A stretch of DNA of 55,592 nt from a virus: positions 1 to 55,592 of the IMG/VR virus record IMGVR_UViG_3300035211_000132, one strand, 5' to 3'. The notes under the pieces are model-generated. The model was not told the origin of the DNA. It did not search any database and was given only the letters and a program-made list of their open reading frames with translations. The translations under genes and the position numbers were made by a program. Position 1 is the stretch's first letter. Each line of letters begins with the position of its first letter. Below are positions 12,032 to 19,536 of this stretch, piece after piece.

Positions 12032-12564
12032 TGATCGCAGCGCTATACGTGGCCAAAGGTGGCGTCTACTTCGACCCTGAGCTGACCGACGTTGATCCAT
12101 GGGACGAGGATCGCGATGCGCGACTGTACCATGGTCCGTGGCCTGTTGTTGCACACCCGCCATGCGGAGCTTACTCGAAGCTCGCGAGTCTCTATCAGCG
12201 AGACGATGCCGATTGCGCCGTGCGCGCTGTCGCCCAGGTGCGCGAGTTCGGCGGGGTGCTTGAGCACCCTGCACACTCGCAGCTATGGCGCGTCGAAGGG
12301 ATTGAGCTACCGAAGCCAGGTGATTTGCCGGATCGGTTTGGTGGGACGACAACCGAGGTAACACAGGTCGAGTGGGGGCACGTGGCTCGCAAGCGCACCT
12401 GGCTCTATTGCATGAGGACCGCACCAGTACCGCCGCCACCGTTCCCGGGAAGAGAGCCGACGCACTGGTGTTCGGGGTTCAGGCCTGGCGGCGGGCGAAA
12501 GCACAACTACAAGCGAACCGGCTGCGCGGTCCCGCCAGGGATCAAGGTCTGCTCTCGGCAGTAG
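12031..12564 (+). CDS. Cytosine-methyltransferase-like phage protein
   Basis: The 177-residue protein has VVAHPPCGAYSKL near the N terminus, where a Pro-Cys pair is placed as in C5-cytosine methyltransferase motif IV. VREFGGVLEHPAHSQLW and GHVARKRTWLYC follow. Small phage proteins of this type recur in actinobacterial and proteobacterial phages and are usually called DNA methylase-like. A SAM-binding FxGxG motif is not evident, so catalysis is uncertain. It ends the plus-strand group, and a lysozyme-like gene converges on it. Confidence 0.55.
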   Translation: MIAALYVAKGGVYFDPELTDVDPWDEDRDARLYHGPWPVVAHPPCGAYSKLASLYQRDDADCAVRAVAQVREFGGVLEHPAHSQLWRVEGIELPKPGDLPDRFGGTTTEVTQVEWGHVARKRTWLYCMRTAPVPPPPFPGREPTHWCSGFRPGGGRKHNYKRTGCAVPPGIKVCSRQ

Positions 12565-12609
12565 CGCAACCGCACCCCGCTCCCCTTCCGAGACATGCTG
12601 CTAGACCTG

Positions 12610-12627
12610 GCGCGCTCAGTTGCGCGC
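12610..12627. terminator. Hairpin between convergent genes
   Basis: GCGCGC (12610-12615) and GCGCGC (12622-12627) flank TCAGTT at the junction of the plus gene ending at 12564 and the minus gene ending at 12616. There is no T-run on either side, so any terminator function is weakly supported. Confidence 0.3.
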
Positions 12628-13242
12628 TAGCTGCATCCGCCTCAGCCGATACATCCGCGCCCTGGCTCGAGCGCCGTCGTTTGGCCGCCCTTCCCAGGCG
12701 CAGTCTACCGACCTGTACCCGGCGAATGCTCCAGCCAGTTTCCCGCCTGGGTGCCTCCCATCGCAGCGTTTGAGCGCCCCGAGGAAGCGCTTTCTGGCAC
12801 AGACAGCAAACGCATCTAGCGCCGCCTTGGAACCGCGCCGGTGGCCCCATCCTGAGCGGCAGGCGGTGACTTTCAACTGCCAGTAGGATCGAGACCTGCC
12901 ACGGTCGCAGTGCCCGGCACCATCGGGGATGCCGTCCGGGTAGTGGCAGCCAGAGGCTACGTACTCAGCAAACGCACTCTCGGCCCCGCCGATTGCCAGC
13001 AGCGCAGCGGCTTCCTGCGGTGTCCGCGACGCACGGTCTATCGCGTCGGCTGCCGCATCCAGCCTGGCTGACTGCTCGTCGGGCGTCTCTTCGTCGAACA
13101 CAGAGCGCGGCGTGTGCTCGAGCACGACTCGGATTCGATCGCGCCATGGCTCTCGCTCTTCAGCCTCGACATTACTGGCCCGCCCGCAGCAGTAGCAAAC
13201 GATGGCGACGAGCAGCAGCGCGCAGATAGGTCCATCTCGCAT
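12616..13242 (-). CDS. Lysozyme/transglycosylase-like protein with N-terminal anchor
   Basis: The 208-residue protein starts MRDGPICALLLVAIVCYCC, a signal anchor or lipoprotein-like signal. LLAIGGAESAFAEYV places a likely catalytic Glu at 88, as in goose-type lysozymes and soluble lytic transglycosylases. YWQLKV, GWGHRRG and AGAFAGYRS follow. Several Cys suggest disulphides and an export route. It would cleave glycan strands of peptidoglycan. With the holin-like gene at 15018 it could be the true endolysin of a signal-arrest type. Confidence 0.7.
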   Translation of the reverse strand: MRDGPICALLLVAIVCYCCGRASNVEAEEREPWRDRIRVVLEHTPRSVFDEETPDEQSARLDAAADAIDRASRTPQEAAALLAIGGAESAFAEYVASGCHYPDGIPDGAGHCDRGRSRSYWQLKVTACRSGWGHRRGSKAALDAFAVCARKRFLGALKRCDGRHPGGKLAGAFAGYRSVDCAWEGRPNDGARARARMYRLRRMQLARN

Positions 13243-13504
13243 GGTTGGTACCGTGCACACCCTGGGCATGGTTTGCAAGCGGCAACCTCGCGCCACCAAA
13301 TGCTTCCGTCAAAGGCTCGGTAGATGTAGCGCGGCACTGGGAATCTCCCCAGCGGGGCCGACGAGTAACACCAATCGCGGCGTCTTTGCTCTCGTCAGTC
13401 GCTCCCCCGCTGGCCGGCACGAACTCTGCGCCGAAGCGCAATCCACACCTGTGGCTGATCCGTGTTGTTCCGTGGGCTTGCGAAATGCCCGGAGTTTTCG
13501 CGAA
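13243..13504. other. Intergenic stretch without a confident gene
   Basis: About 260 bases between the lysozyme-like gene and the protease terminator. A minus-strand frame from 13337 starts with a Cys-rich peptide (CKPCPGCARYQPC) that looks protein-like, but it continues through the lysozyme gene in another frame without a nearby stop. I do not call it. TTCGCGAA at 13497-13504 is a perfect palindrome. Confidence 0.4.
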
Positions 13505-13523
13505 ATGAACGCCTAGCGTTCAT
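13505..13523 (-). terminator. Terminator after the protease gene
   Basis: ATGAACGC (13505-13512) and GCGTTCAT (13516-13523) form a perfect 8-bp hairpin with a CTA loop, directly after the protease stop. On the minus strand it is followed by TTCG, and a second GCGTTCAT copy (13524-13531) precedes it. It fits an intrinsic terminator with a short T-run. Confidence 0.5.
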
Positions 13524-13527
13524 GCGT

Positions 13528-14397
13528 TCATTCGGCAGCGCACGCCTCCACCCAATCGAGCACCGCGGGCACCGACGTATTCACTCCTGGGAATCCCGGC
13601 CGACCACAGCCTCGCCCGAAGCTCACGATCCCGAGCTGCTTGCCGTCGCGCACCAGCGGCCCCCCGCTGTCCCCGTAGCAGGCATCGAGATCCTTGCCAC
13701 CGGCGCAGAGCATCGTGTCGTCGAGCGCCAGCGGGTAGGCCTGCCAGCACTGCGCCCACGGCACCAGCGGTAGCTCAGCTTGCAACAGCACCGACGACCC
13801 AGAGCCGCTCTCAGACGTCCGCCCCCAGCCCAGCACCAGAGCGGTCCCGTCGTCTGGCGCGACCCGGGCAAGCTCAATAGGTGGCACACCGACAGGATCG
13901 GCGAGAATCAGCACGGCGACGTCGTGCCCGCTGGTCGTGCTCGTCCACCTCCAGTGGTTGCGCGTCTCCGTGATCCCGATGCGCCGCCCCCCGCTGGTCA
14001 GATCCTGGGTTCCGACGAGCAACGTGTCCGCGGACGGGTCCACCTGACAGTGCGCCGCGGTCAACGCCGCGCGCTCGCCGATCACGGTTGCGGCGCAAAA
14101 CTGGTGCCCGCCGATCATGAGCGCCGCAATCCACGGAGCAGCGCCAGGCGGCGCCGGAGTCCCACCGACGACGCGCGAGACGACCTGCCGTTGGACGTCG
14201 CTGCGCCCACTGGGGAGGTAGCGGCACTCGGTCATTCCACCGGTACCGCCAGTGCTCATAGCTCCACCAGTGGCCAGCGCGCCGCCTGTGCTCGAGCCAC
14301 CGGTTGCAGCGGGCGGCGGTGGGTCAGGAATTTTGCACGTGGCCGCCAGCAGTAGAGGGGCGATGGCGAGCAACGCCAGCCAGGTCCAGCGATTCAT
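13528..14397 (-). CDS. Secreted trypsin-like serine protease (lipoprotein)
   Basis: The 289-residue protein is a trypsin-family (S1) protease. The signal peptide ends at a lipobox (LLAATC, Cys21), followed by a Thr/Gly-rich linker (about 32-54). SRVVGG at 74-79 looks like the zymogen cleavage site, so the mature N terminus is probably Val76. The catalytic triad is H116 (TAAHC), D159 (HDVAVLIL) and S244 (GDSGGPL). D238, six residues before the serine, predicts cleavage after Lys or Arg. Secreted S1 proteases are very unusual in phages. The linker style is that of myxobacterial lipoproteins, so the gene was probably acquired from the host. It lies in the lysis region, so it may act on envelope proteins during lysis or on the lysogen's surface. 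Its start overlaps the previous gene by ATGA. Confidence 0.88.
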   Translation of the reverse strand: MNRWTWLALLAIAPLLLAATCKIPDPPPPAATGGSSTGGALATGGAMSTGGTGGMTECRYLPSGRSDVQRQVVSRVVGGTPAPPGAAPWIAALMIGGHQFCAATVIGERAALTAAHCQVDPSADTLLVGTQDLTSGGRRIGITETRNHWRWTSTTSGHDVAVLILADPVGVPPIELARVAPDDGTALVLGWGRTSESGSGSSVLLQAELPLVPWAQCWQAYPLALDDTMLCAGGKDLDACYGDSGGPLVRDGKQLGIVSFGRGCGRPGFPGVNTSVPAVLDWVEACAAE

Positions 14398-14567
14398 CGA
14401 ATGGCCTCCACCCGCTCCACCTCGGTGTAACCGCCGCACCCGTCCGGTACTAGCCGCGTCATCACGATGGTATCGCTGCGCACATCCGGATGGGGAACTG
14501 TTGGCCTGGTCCACACTGGATTGCACAGCGGACACGGAATCGACGTGCAGTAGTGCTTTGAAATCAC
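14394..14567 (-). CDS. Small Cys-containing protein between lipoprotein and protease genes
   Basis: The 57-residue protein starts at a GTG that overlaps the upstream stop (GTGA) and ends in a TGA that overlaps the protease ATG (ATGA). It contains HYCTSIPCPLCNP, a likely metal-binding knuckle, then a beta-like segment (RSDTIVMTRLVPDGCGGYTE). Both overlaps make it a credible gene despite its size. No family is recognised. Confidence 0.6.
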   Translation of the reverse strand: MISKHYCTSIPCPLCNPVWTRPTVPHPDVRSDTIVMTRLVPDGCGGYTEVERVEAIR

Positions 14568-14854
14568 AGCAGCCCCTCATCACGAGCGACAGCCACGGCC
14601 GCGTCAACTGCGTCAGCCGGATCCGCCGAGCGTTGCATCAGCGCAGCATCCCAGGCGTCGAACACCTCGGGGAATCCGCAGAGCCACGACGCCGTCTGTT
14701 CTAGCGGCCAGCCATACTCGACTGCCGCCTCCTCGACGAGCTCGTGCTCAGCCAGAGCTAGCGCGCAGACCGAGTCCGCGCCATCGATGACCGGGCGCAC
14801 TGCTGCACATCCGCTCAACAGCGCGGCGACGAGAACTAGCTTGATGGTGTTCAT
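14564..14854 (-). CDS. Small lipoprotein of the lysis region
   Basis: The 96-residue protein begins MNTIKLVLVAALLSGCAAV, a clear signal with lipobox LSGC. The mature part is acidic and helical. Its position after a holin-like gene suggests an outer-membrane spanin-like or other lysis accessory role. It lacks the Pro-rich character of Rz1. It overlaps both neighbours by four bases. Confidence 0.65.
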   Translation of the reverse strand: MNTIKLVLVAALLSGCAAVRPVIDGADSVCALALAEHELVEEAAVEYGWPLEQTASWLCGFPEVFDAWDAALMQRSADPADAVDAAVAVARDEGLL

Positions 14855-15021
14855 GACTTCTCTCTCCTCCTGAAGTACAGGCTACCGCACATCTCGCACG
14901 GAGGCTCCGGAGACCAGATTTCTCCAGCCATTGGGTACGGTCCCTTGGTGCGCGACCAGCTATGGCCACACCTACAACACGTGTAATGAAACGTCTTCAC
15001 AGAAGCAGTGTAGCCACTCAC
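14851..15021 (-). CDS. Small zinc-ribbon protein
   Basis: The 56-residue protein has a GTG start overlapping the holin-like gene's stop and a TGA overlapping the next ATG. It contains YTCCRCGHSW and PPCEMCGSLYF, two Cys pairs about 27 residues apart: a typical zinc ribbon. The function is unknown. It belongs to the same translationally coupled cassette. Confidence 0.65.
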   Translation of the reverse strand: MSGYTASVKTFHYTCCRCGHSWSRTKGPYPMAGEIWSPEPPCEMCGSLYFRRREKS

Positions 15022-15524
15022 GCCGCCGGCGGCAACTCGTCATCGGTGACAGGTGGTTTGCCTGACGGCTTCGCGTTGGCTGCAGCGGCCGCCTTCTCGA
15101 TCGCGCGCTTGACCACCCGCTTCGCAATCGCCTTCTGCCGAGAGTCCAGAATCGAATCGATGACAGCTCCGCCGCCGCCCATCGCCTCGACGCCAACGTA
15201 CAGCGCGAGCAACTGGCCTAGGAACACCTGAGCAAACTCGGCCCAGGTCCCGCCGGCGGTGAGTCCAACTGCCGCAGTGGTCAGCGCCGACACAGCTGGC
15301 GGCAGCAGTCGCTTCACCGCAGGGTGCAGCGAGTCCCAAACGTGCGGCTTCGCTCGGCGCCACGCCTGAATCGCGAGCAGCATCACGGCCCCGCCAACGA
15401 TCGACCACTGGCCCCACGATGCGAAGATGAGCGACACGAGCTCGTCGGGTGGCGTCGTTCCGTCGGATGCGAGCGCGACGGCGGACCAAAGGAGGATTGC
15501 GATTACTGTGATGATTCTGATCAT
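15018..15524 (-). CDS. Holin-like membrane protein
   Basis: The 168-residue protein has an N-terminal signal or TM segment (MIRIITVIAILLWSAVALAS), a second span (WSIVGGAVMLLAIQAW), a third hydrophobic stretch (PAVSALTTAAVGLTAGG with FAQVFLGQLLALYVGV), and a basic charged C-terminal tail. Multiple spans plus a charged tail and the lysis-gene context fit a holin. No exact holin family is recognised. Confidence 0.55.
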   Translation of the reverse strand: MIRIITVIAILLWSAVALASDGTTPPDELVSLIFASWGQWSIVGGAVMLLAIQAWRRAKPHVWDSLHPAVKRLLPPAVSALTTAAVGLTAGGTWAEFAQVFLGQLLALYVGVEAMGGGGAVIDSILDSRQKAIAKRVVKRAIEKAAAAANAKPSGKPPVTDDELPPAA

Positions 15525-15536
15525 GGTTCTCTCTCA

Positions 15537-17084
15537 TTACGGTGCGCTCGGTAGCACAACTGTCGGCCGTGGCGCCGTCGCGAGCGCAGCTACACCGCCC
15601 GGCGTGGCCACGACATCGACCGCGTTCTCGCCATCGCGCATTGCTTCTGTCGGCGTAATCCCGAGCGTCCACGTCCGATCGACGCCAACAGCCGTCCCAG
15701 CGGGAACACCGTTGATCGTCACCTCCACACGCTCATTCGCAGGCCAGCAGCGGCCAGTGATCTCACCATATTCTCCAACACGTAGTGGGTTCGTCTCGAA
15801 GTCGGTGGCGAGGTTGCATGCATGCTGACCGTGTGTCGCGATAGCCTCGGTTGCGGCATCAATCACGCGCCCCTGTTCACTCAGCCCGACCGGATCCGTG
15901 CGATGAACGCCGTCGCCAAGCTCGCCAGCTGCCGTCGCTTCTCTACCGCGTTTCAGCAGTCCGCGTGTGTCGATGAATAGCACGCTTGGAACAACCGGCA
16001 GCACCTCATCGTAGATGGCATTACAGTACGATTTCTGCCCCGCAGGAGGATCCGCGTTGCCTGAGTATGCCGTGCGAATCACAACACGGGCGGTCGGCAC
16101 AGCTGCGCGCACGAGTCCGATAAGCTCGATCATGTGCTCACCAAAGCCTGTTGGATCATCGTTGGTCCCGATGTCGATCGTCAGATGCAACGGACTGTTG
16201 CCAACGATCCGCGGCAGCACCTCGCTCCAAAACGCTGCTGGCACGACGTCTGTGTTGAGCCAATGATTGCTCAGCGACGCTCCGCCGACACTTGGGTTAT
16301 AGATCACGACACCAGGATCATCGCGTCCGAAAATCACCGGGGGCAACGCGACGAGTTCGCCGTTCACCGACATCGCCTCTGGCTCGGCAACCCAGTTGAA
16401 GTTCACGTTTCCAGACGTGTGCGACCACCCGGCAGCAACCTGCACAGAGATCTCGGCGTAGGAGCCTTCCTCGAGTGACCCATAGTCGTAGTACGCAGAG
16501 ATTGGTGAGTCGTCGGACGGCGTCGAGTCGTTGTCGGTGCGCAACCACAGCGCGAGTCCGGGCGCAGACTCCACCTTGCCTGTTACCCCGTAGACGACCC
16601 CGCGCAACGTGCACGCCTCGCCCTCGAGCTGCGCGAAGAAGTTCGGGTAGTCGTCTTTTGAAAGCGCCGGCTGAGTCAGTCGGCAGCTCCACTCGTCCGA
16701 CGGCAGCGTAGTCCCAAGAAACTCACCGACCGACCCCAGACAATCCCAGTCGACCGGCGTGACCTTCGTGCTTGTCTGCGAAACATTCTGTGCAACCGCA
16801 ATGTTCTCGACGTCGAAATTCGTGTTCGAGAACACAAGCCCTGGGTGAGTAGACGCGCCAGCGAAATCAACGAACGCAGTCGCCGCCAGCGCCGCGTCCG
16901 CCATTCGTAGCGATTTACTCGCAACGTCGCGCGAGTCACAGATCCTTAGATCGATGATTCGTCGCGTCGGGCTGCCCTGCTCCTGTGCGATCTGCGAAGG
17001 TGAGTAGTGCTCCGGCCCCGGCGATGCGCCACAGGTCCGAGCTACGCACATCGCTAAGCCAATCATCATGCTTAGTCTCATCAC
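15537..17084 (-). CDS. SGNH/GDSL-like hydrolase, secreted or virion-associated
   Basis: The 515-residue protein has a short signal-like start (MMRLSMMIGLAMCVARTCG). The middle and C-terminal halves contain SGNH hydrolase blocks: NPSVGGASLSNHW (likely Ser block), TIDIGTNDD (Asn block) and DGVHRTDPVGLSEQG (Asp-His block). It probably removes ester groups from a surface polysaccharide. It follows fibre-like genes, so it may be a receptor-modifying tail protein. A C-terminal region of about 90 residues looks like a small beta-sandwich (EVTINGVPAG). Confidence 0.7.
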   Translation of the reverse strand: MMRLSMMIGLAMCVARTCGASPGPEHYSPSQIAQEQGSPTRRIIDLRICDSRDVASKSLRMADAALAATAFVDFAGASTHPGLVFSNTNFDVENIAVAQNVSQTSTKVTPVDWDCLGSVGEFLGTTLPSDEWSCRLTQPALSKDDYPNFFAQLEGEACTLRGVVYGVTGKVESAPGLALWLRTDNDSTPSDDSPISAYYDYGSLEEGSYAEISVQVAAGWSHTSGNVNFNWVAEPEAMSVNGELVALPPVIFGRDDPGVVIYNPSVGGASLSNHWLNTDVVPAAFWSEVLPRIVGNSPLHLTIDIGTNDDPTGFGEHMIELIGLVRAAVPTARVVIRTAYSGNADPPAGQKSYCNAIYDEVLPVVPSVLFIDTRGLLKRGREATAAGELGDGVHRTDPVGLSEQGRVIDAATEAIATHGQHACNLATDFETNPLRVGEYGEITGRCWPANERVEVTINGVPAGTAVGVDRTWTLGITPTEAMRDGENAVDVVATPGGVAALATAPRPTVVLPSAP

Positions 17085-17815
17085 GTATACTCGTTGGTCA
17101 AAAAGCCCACAAGCTGTGCGCGCGTGTCCGCGTCGAGCACGCCCTCGTAGAGATCGACCTCGTTGATTTCGCCGCTAATGCCGCGCGCAATCGCCCCGTT
17201 ATTTCCGCTGCCAATCGCGAGCCCAGCCGATACCTCTCCTAGACCGTCGTAAGCGTCGCTTGACGCGATTGCGTCCTCGCCGTCGTACAGCACAGCATCA
17301 CCCGTCGCGGCGTCCAGCGTGAGGATCAGAACGCGGAACGAGCCATCTGCTGCAACAGCCGACGAGACGTTACCGGCACCCGGAGCAGTAAACCCAAACA
17401 AACCGTTATCCGTGCGAATACGCCAAACCTTCGCAGCCGCGATGCTCTCAAAAATGATGCGCGCGCCCGATGCTGCATTGATTGAGCACGCAACCGCGAG
17501 TGTGTGCGAATTGTGATCTTCAAGTCCAGTCTGAGCTGCTACCTTGAGATAATGAACAACCGTGCTCCCGTCCCCCTCGAACGTTGGTGTGCTTGCGGGC
17601 AGTCGCGGTTGGTTCGCGGCAGGCGTGTTGCCCAGCACGACACCCTCAACGATGCCGGTCCACGTTGCGACCGTCGTCTCCCCACCGTCGTCACCCTCAA
17701 CGATGCCAGCGCTTTGAGGCCAGCGCTCAATCAAGCCTTCTGTCGGCTGCTCGTAGCTTGGCGCGGAGCCACCCCTCATCAACCCAACCGCAATCCCGAT
17801 TCCGATCCCAGGCAT
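17081..17815 (-). CDS. LamG-like domain protein, probable tail or fibre component
   Basis: The 244-residue protein starts MPGIGIGIAVGLMRGG. Residues about 85-235 read like a LamG/concanavalin-like beta-sandwich (HTLAVACSINAASGARIIFE, then FRVLILTLDAATGDAVLYDG, closing with SGEINEVDLYEGVLDAD). Such domains bind sugars. The stop overlaps the SGNH hydrolase start by four bases, so the pair probably works together on the host surface. Confidence 0.7.
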   Translation of the reverse strand: MPGIGIGIAVGLMRGGSAPSYEQPTEGLIERWPQSAGIVEGDDGGETTVATWTGIVEGVVLGNTPAANQPRLPASTPTFEGDGSTVVHYLKVAAQTGLEDHNSHTLAVACSINAASGARIIFESIAAAKVWRIRTDNGLFGFTAPGAGNVSSAVAADGSFRVLILTLDAATGDAVLYDGEDAIASSDAYDGLGEVSAGLAIGSGNNGAIARGISGEINEVDLYEGVLDADTRAQLVGFLTNEYT

Positions 17816-17819
17816 TAGC

Positions 17820-18908
17820 TCACCATGTCCACTGCGCCGACGACTCGGCTTGCCAGGCGCCGCCGATGCGTCGGAACGTAATGGCGTGTGGTGTACCGGT
17901 GGTGTACACCACGACTGGGTCAGATCCCCCTGCCGGTTTCGATGCGCCCAGCAGGGTGACCGCGTATGAATTATCGAGGGACATGAACGTGAACCGCAGC
18001 CCGTCGGCTACCCCAGTCGGCAGGGTGAAGTCTCGATCGTTGCTCAACACTCCGCTGGGCAAGACCTGGTAGTCCCCGTCGGCGTAGTCGAGCGTGTGGT
18101 TGGAGTCGGTCGAGATGGAGAAGAGCTTGCGGGCGTTGTTGAAAAGGGCGTTACCCTGGCAATCTACAGCCTTCGATCCATCCGCCATCCCAAGCTTTGC
18201 GTTGCCCGTGCTGGGGTCGATCTTGGCCAGCAGTCTCTCAGTACCAACAGCATCCTTTCCCTGGATACTGTTCCCATTCGAAAGGTTCAGCCCCGCGGTT
18301 GTCGGAGCGTTCCCGCCAATGTCGATGTGTCCGGTACCAAACAGGATGCCTGTGGCAAGCTCCCACGCGCTGCTTGAGTTGTTCCATTGTGCTGCCTGGC
18401 CTGTAGCGGATCCTGCTGGTAGCAGACCAACACTGAACAGTCGCAGGTTGGCTTTGTACGATCCGATCCAGGCATCTACAGAGTAGAACTGAGTCGTCTC
18501 TCCGGAAGCAATGTCGTCGAACCCGCTTCCGCTCAGGATGCGCAGTGCGGTGCTCTCATCCCGCATCGTCGTGCCATCTGCTGGCAGGACGTATGATGCG
18601 CCGTTCTTGATTCCGTTGTTGCCGGTAGCACGCAGCAAGAACTTCCCCCACGGCACACCGGTGAAGTCGAGTTGGGGTGGGGATATCCCAGCGTAGTAGA
18701 ACCGCTCTGCAGTCGCATCAGCCGTCCATCCGCTCGGCGTGCTCATCCCCGTCGGATAGTCCCAGATCTCCCACAGACAATACGTGATCCCGGTCGTATC
18801 CTCGAGTGTCAGGTCGACGGTGTCTCCGTCCACGATTGTGATGCCACCGGACTGGTTCGCCCCGCCATTTACGGAAGCGAGGATCTTGACGTATGGGGTG
18901 GTTGGCAT
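17820..18908 (-). CDS. Probable tail fibre protein
   Basis: The 362-residue protein is rich in Gly, Ser, Thr and Asn, with fibre-like stretches (LNLSNGNSIQGKDAVGTERLLAKI, split by short turns) and a beta-rich C-terminal domain ending AITFRRIGGAWQAESSAQWTW. I chose the ATG at 18908; a TTG at 18980 is in frame. The closing domain resembles in style that of the 20423 gene product (both end with VLxxGYxF/GxW-type strands). Confidence 0.6.
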   Translation of the reverse strand: MPTTPYVKILASVNGGANQSGGITIVDGDTVDLTLEDTTGITYCLWEIWDYPTGMSTPSGWTADATAERFYYAGISPPQLDFTGVPWGKFLLRATGNNGIKNGASYVLPADGTTMRDESTALRILSGSGFDDIASGETTQFYSVDAWIGSYKANLRLFSVGLLPAGSATGQAAQWNNSSSAWELATGILFGTGHIDIGGNAPTTAGLNLSNGNSIQGKDAVGTERLLAKIDPSTGNAKLGMADGSKAVDCQGNALFNNARKLFSISTDSNHTLDYADGDYQVLPSGVLSNDRDFTLPTGVADGLRFTFMSLDNSYAVTLLGASKPAGGSDPVVVYTTGTPHAITFRRIGGAWQAESSAQWTW

Positions 18909-18980
18909 TGGCTTGGTATCGCGGACGTTGAGGCTCCGCGCTGCCGTTGATTGGGTTGTGCGCTGCTTCCCGGACCCCAA

Positions 18981-19536
18981 CCCCCGCCTTCTGGTCTACT
19001 CCTCCTCAGGCTGTCTCCTGAGGTTCGACGAGGACGTGGGTCTCGGCAGTCCCGAGTGACTTGGTAAGCTAGCCCTGCTACAGCACCGGGGGGTGAGCGT
19101 CAGGAGCAGTGGTCAGTGACCAGATTTGCGGTGTGCTCTGAGGCAGCTCTGTGTGGATACGCCACCAGCTCCGACGAGTCTGGTCTGCATGCTGCGCGGG
19201 TTGGGGTCTCCGGTTAACCGGGATGTTGCGCTCATCGCGCCCGATGTCGGCTCGGTGCGCATGCAGTTGACGCAGGCCAACCATCTGGGGATCCCTCCCC
19301 TTCACGAATCCCTGGGGAATCGAGGCCGAGTGAACGGCACCATGTCGATTGGCGGACGACACACCAAAGTACCTACTTGACAATCGGCGCCGACGCAACC
19401 ATCATCTCTGGTGAGTTCTCTGGCGGACGACTCCGAAGCCCGGTGGGTCAAAACGACCTTCCGGGTTTCGTTATTTCGCCGCATCGCTGGAACCATGTTC
19501 AGTTGACCGGCCGGAATGCGAGGTTACCTTAGCAGT
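18981..19536. other. Unassigned stretch with open but unconvincing frames
   Basis: About 550 bases separate the fibre gene from the plus-strand lipoprotein gene. A plus frame from 19126 gives 84 residues (with VALIAPDVGSVRMQL). Another plus frame, 19371-19529, reads LTIGADATIISGEFSGGRL and looks fibre-like but has no start. They may be fragments of one broken fibre gene. The promoter of the lipoprotein gene should also lie here. Confidence 0.35.

Noticed and set aside
19126-19380. Phosphoribosyltransferase-like motif (VALIAPDVGSVRM)
   Set aside because: It recalls PRPP synthetase sequence, but no other part of that family follows and the frame is short.
19078-19398. Minus-strand 106-residue frame
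   Set aside because: Low-complexity, Arg/Pro/Gln-rich sequence without protein character; most likely a shadow.
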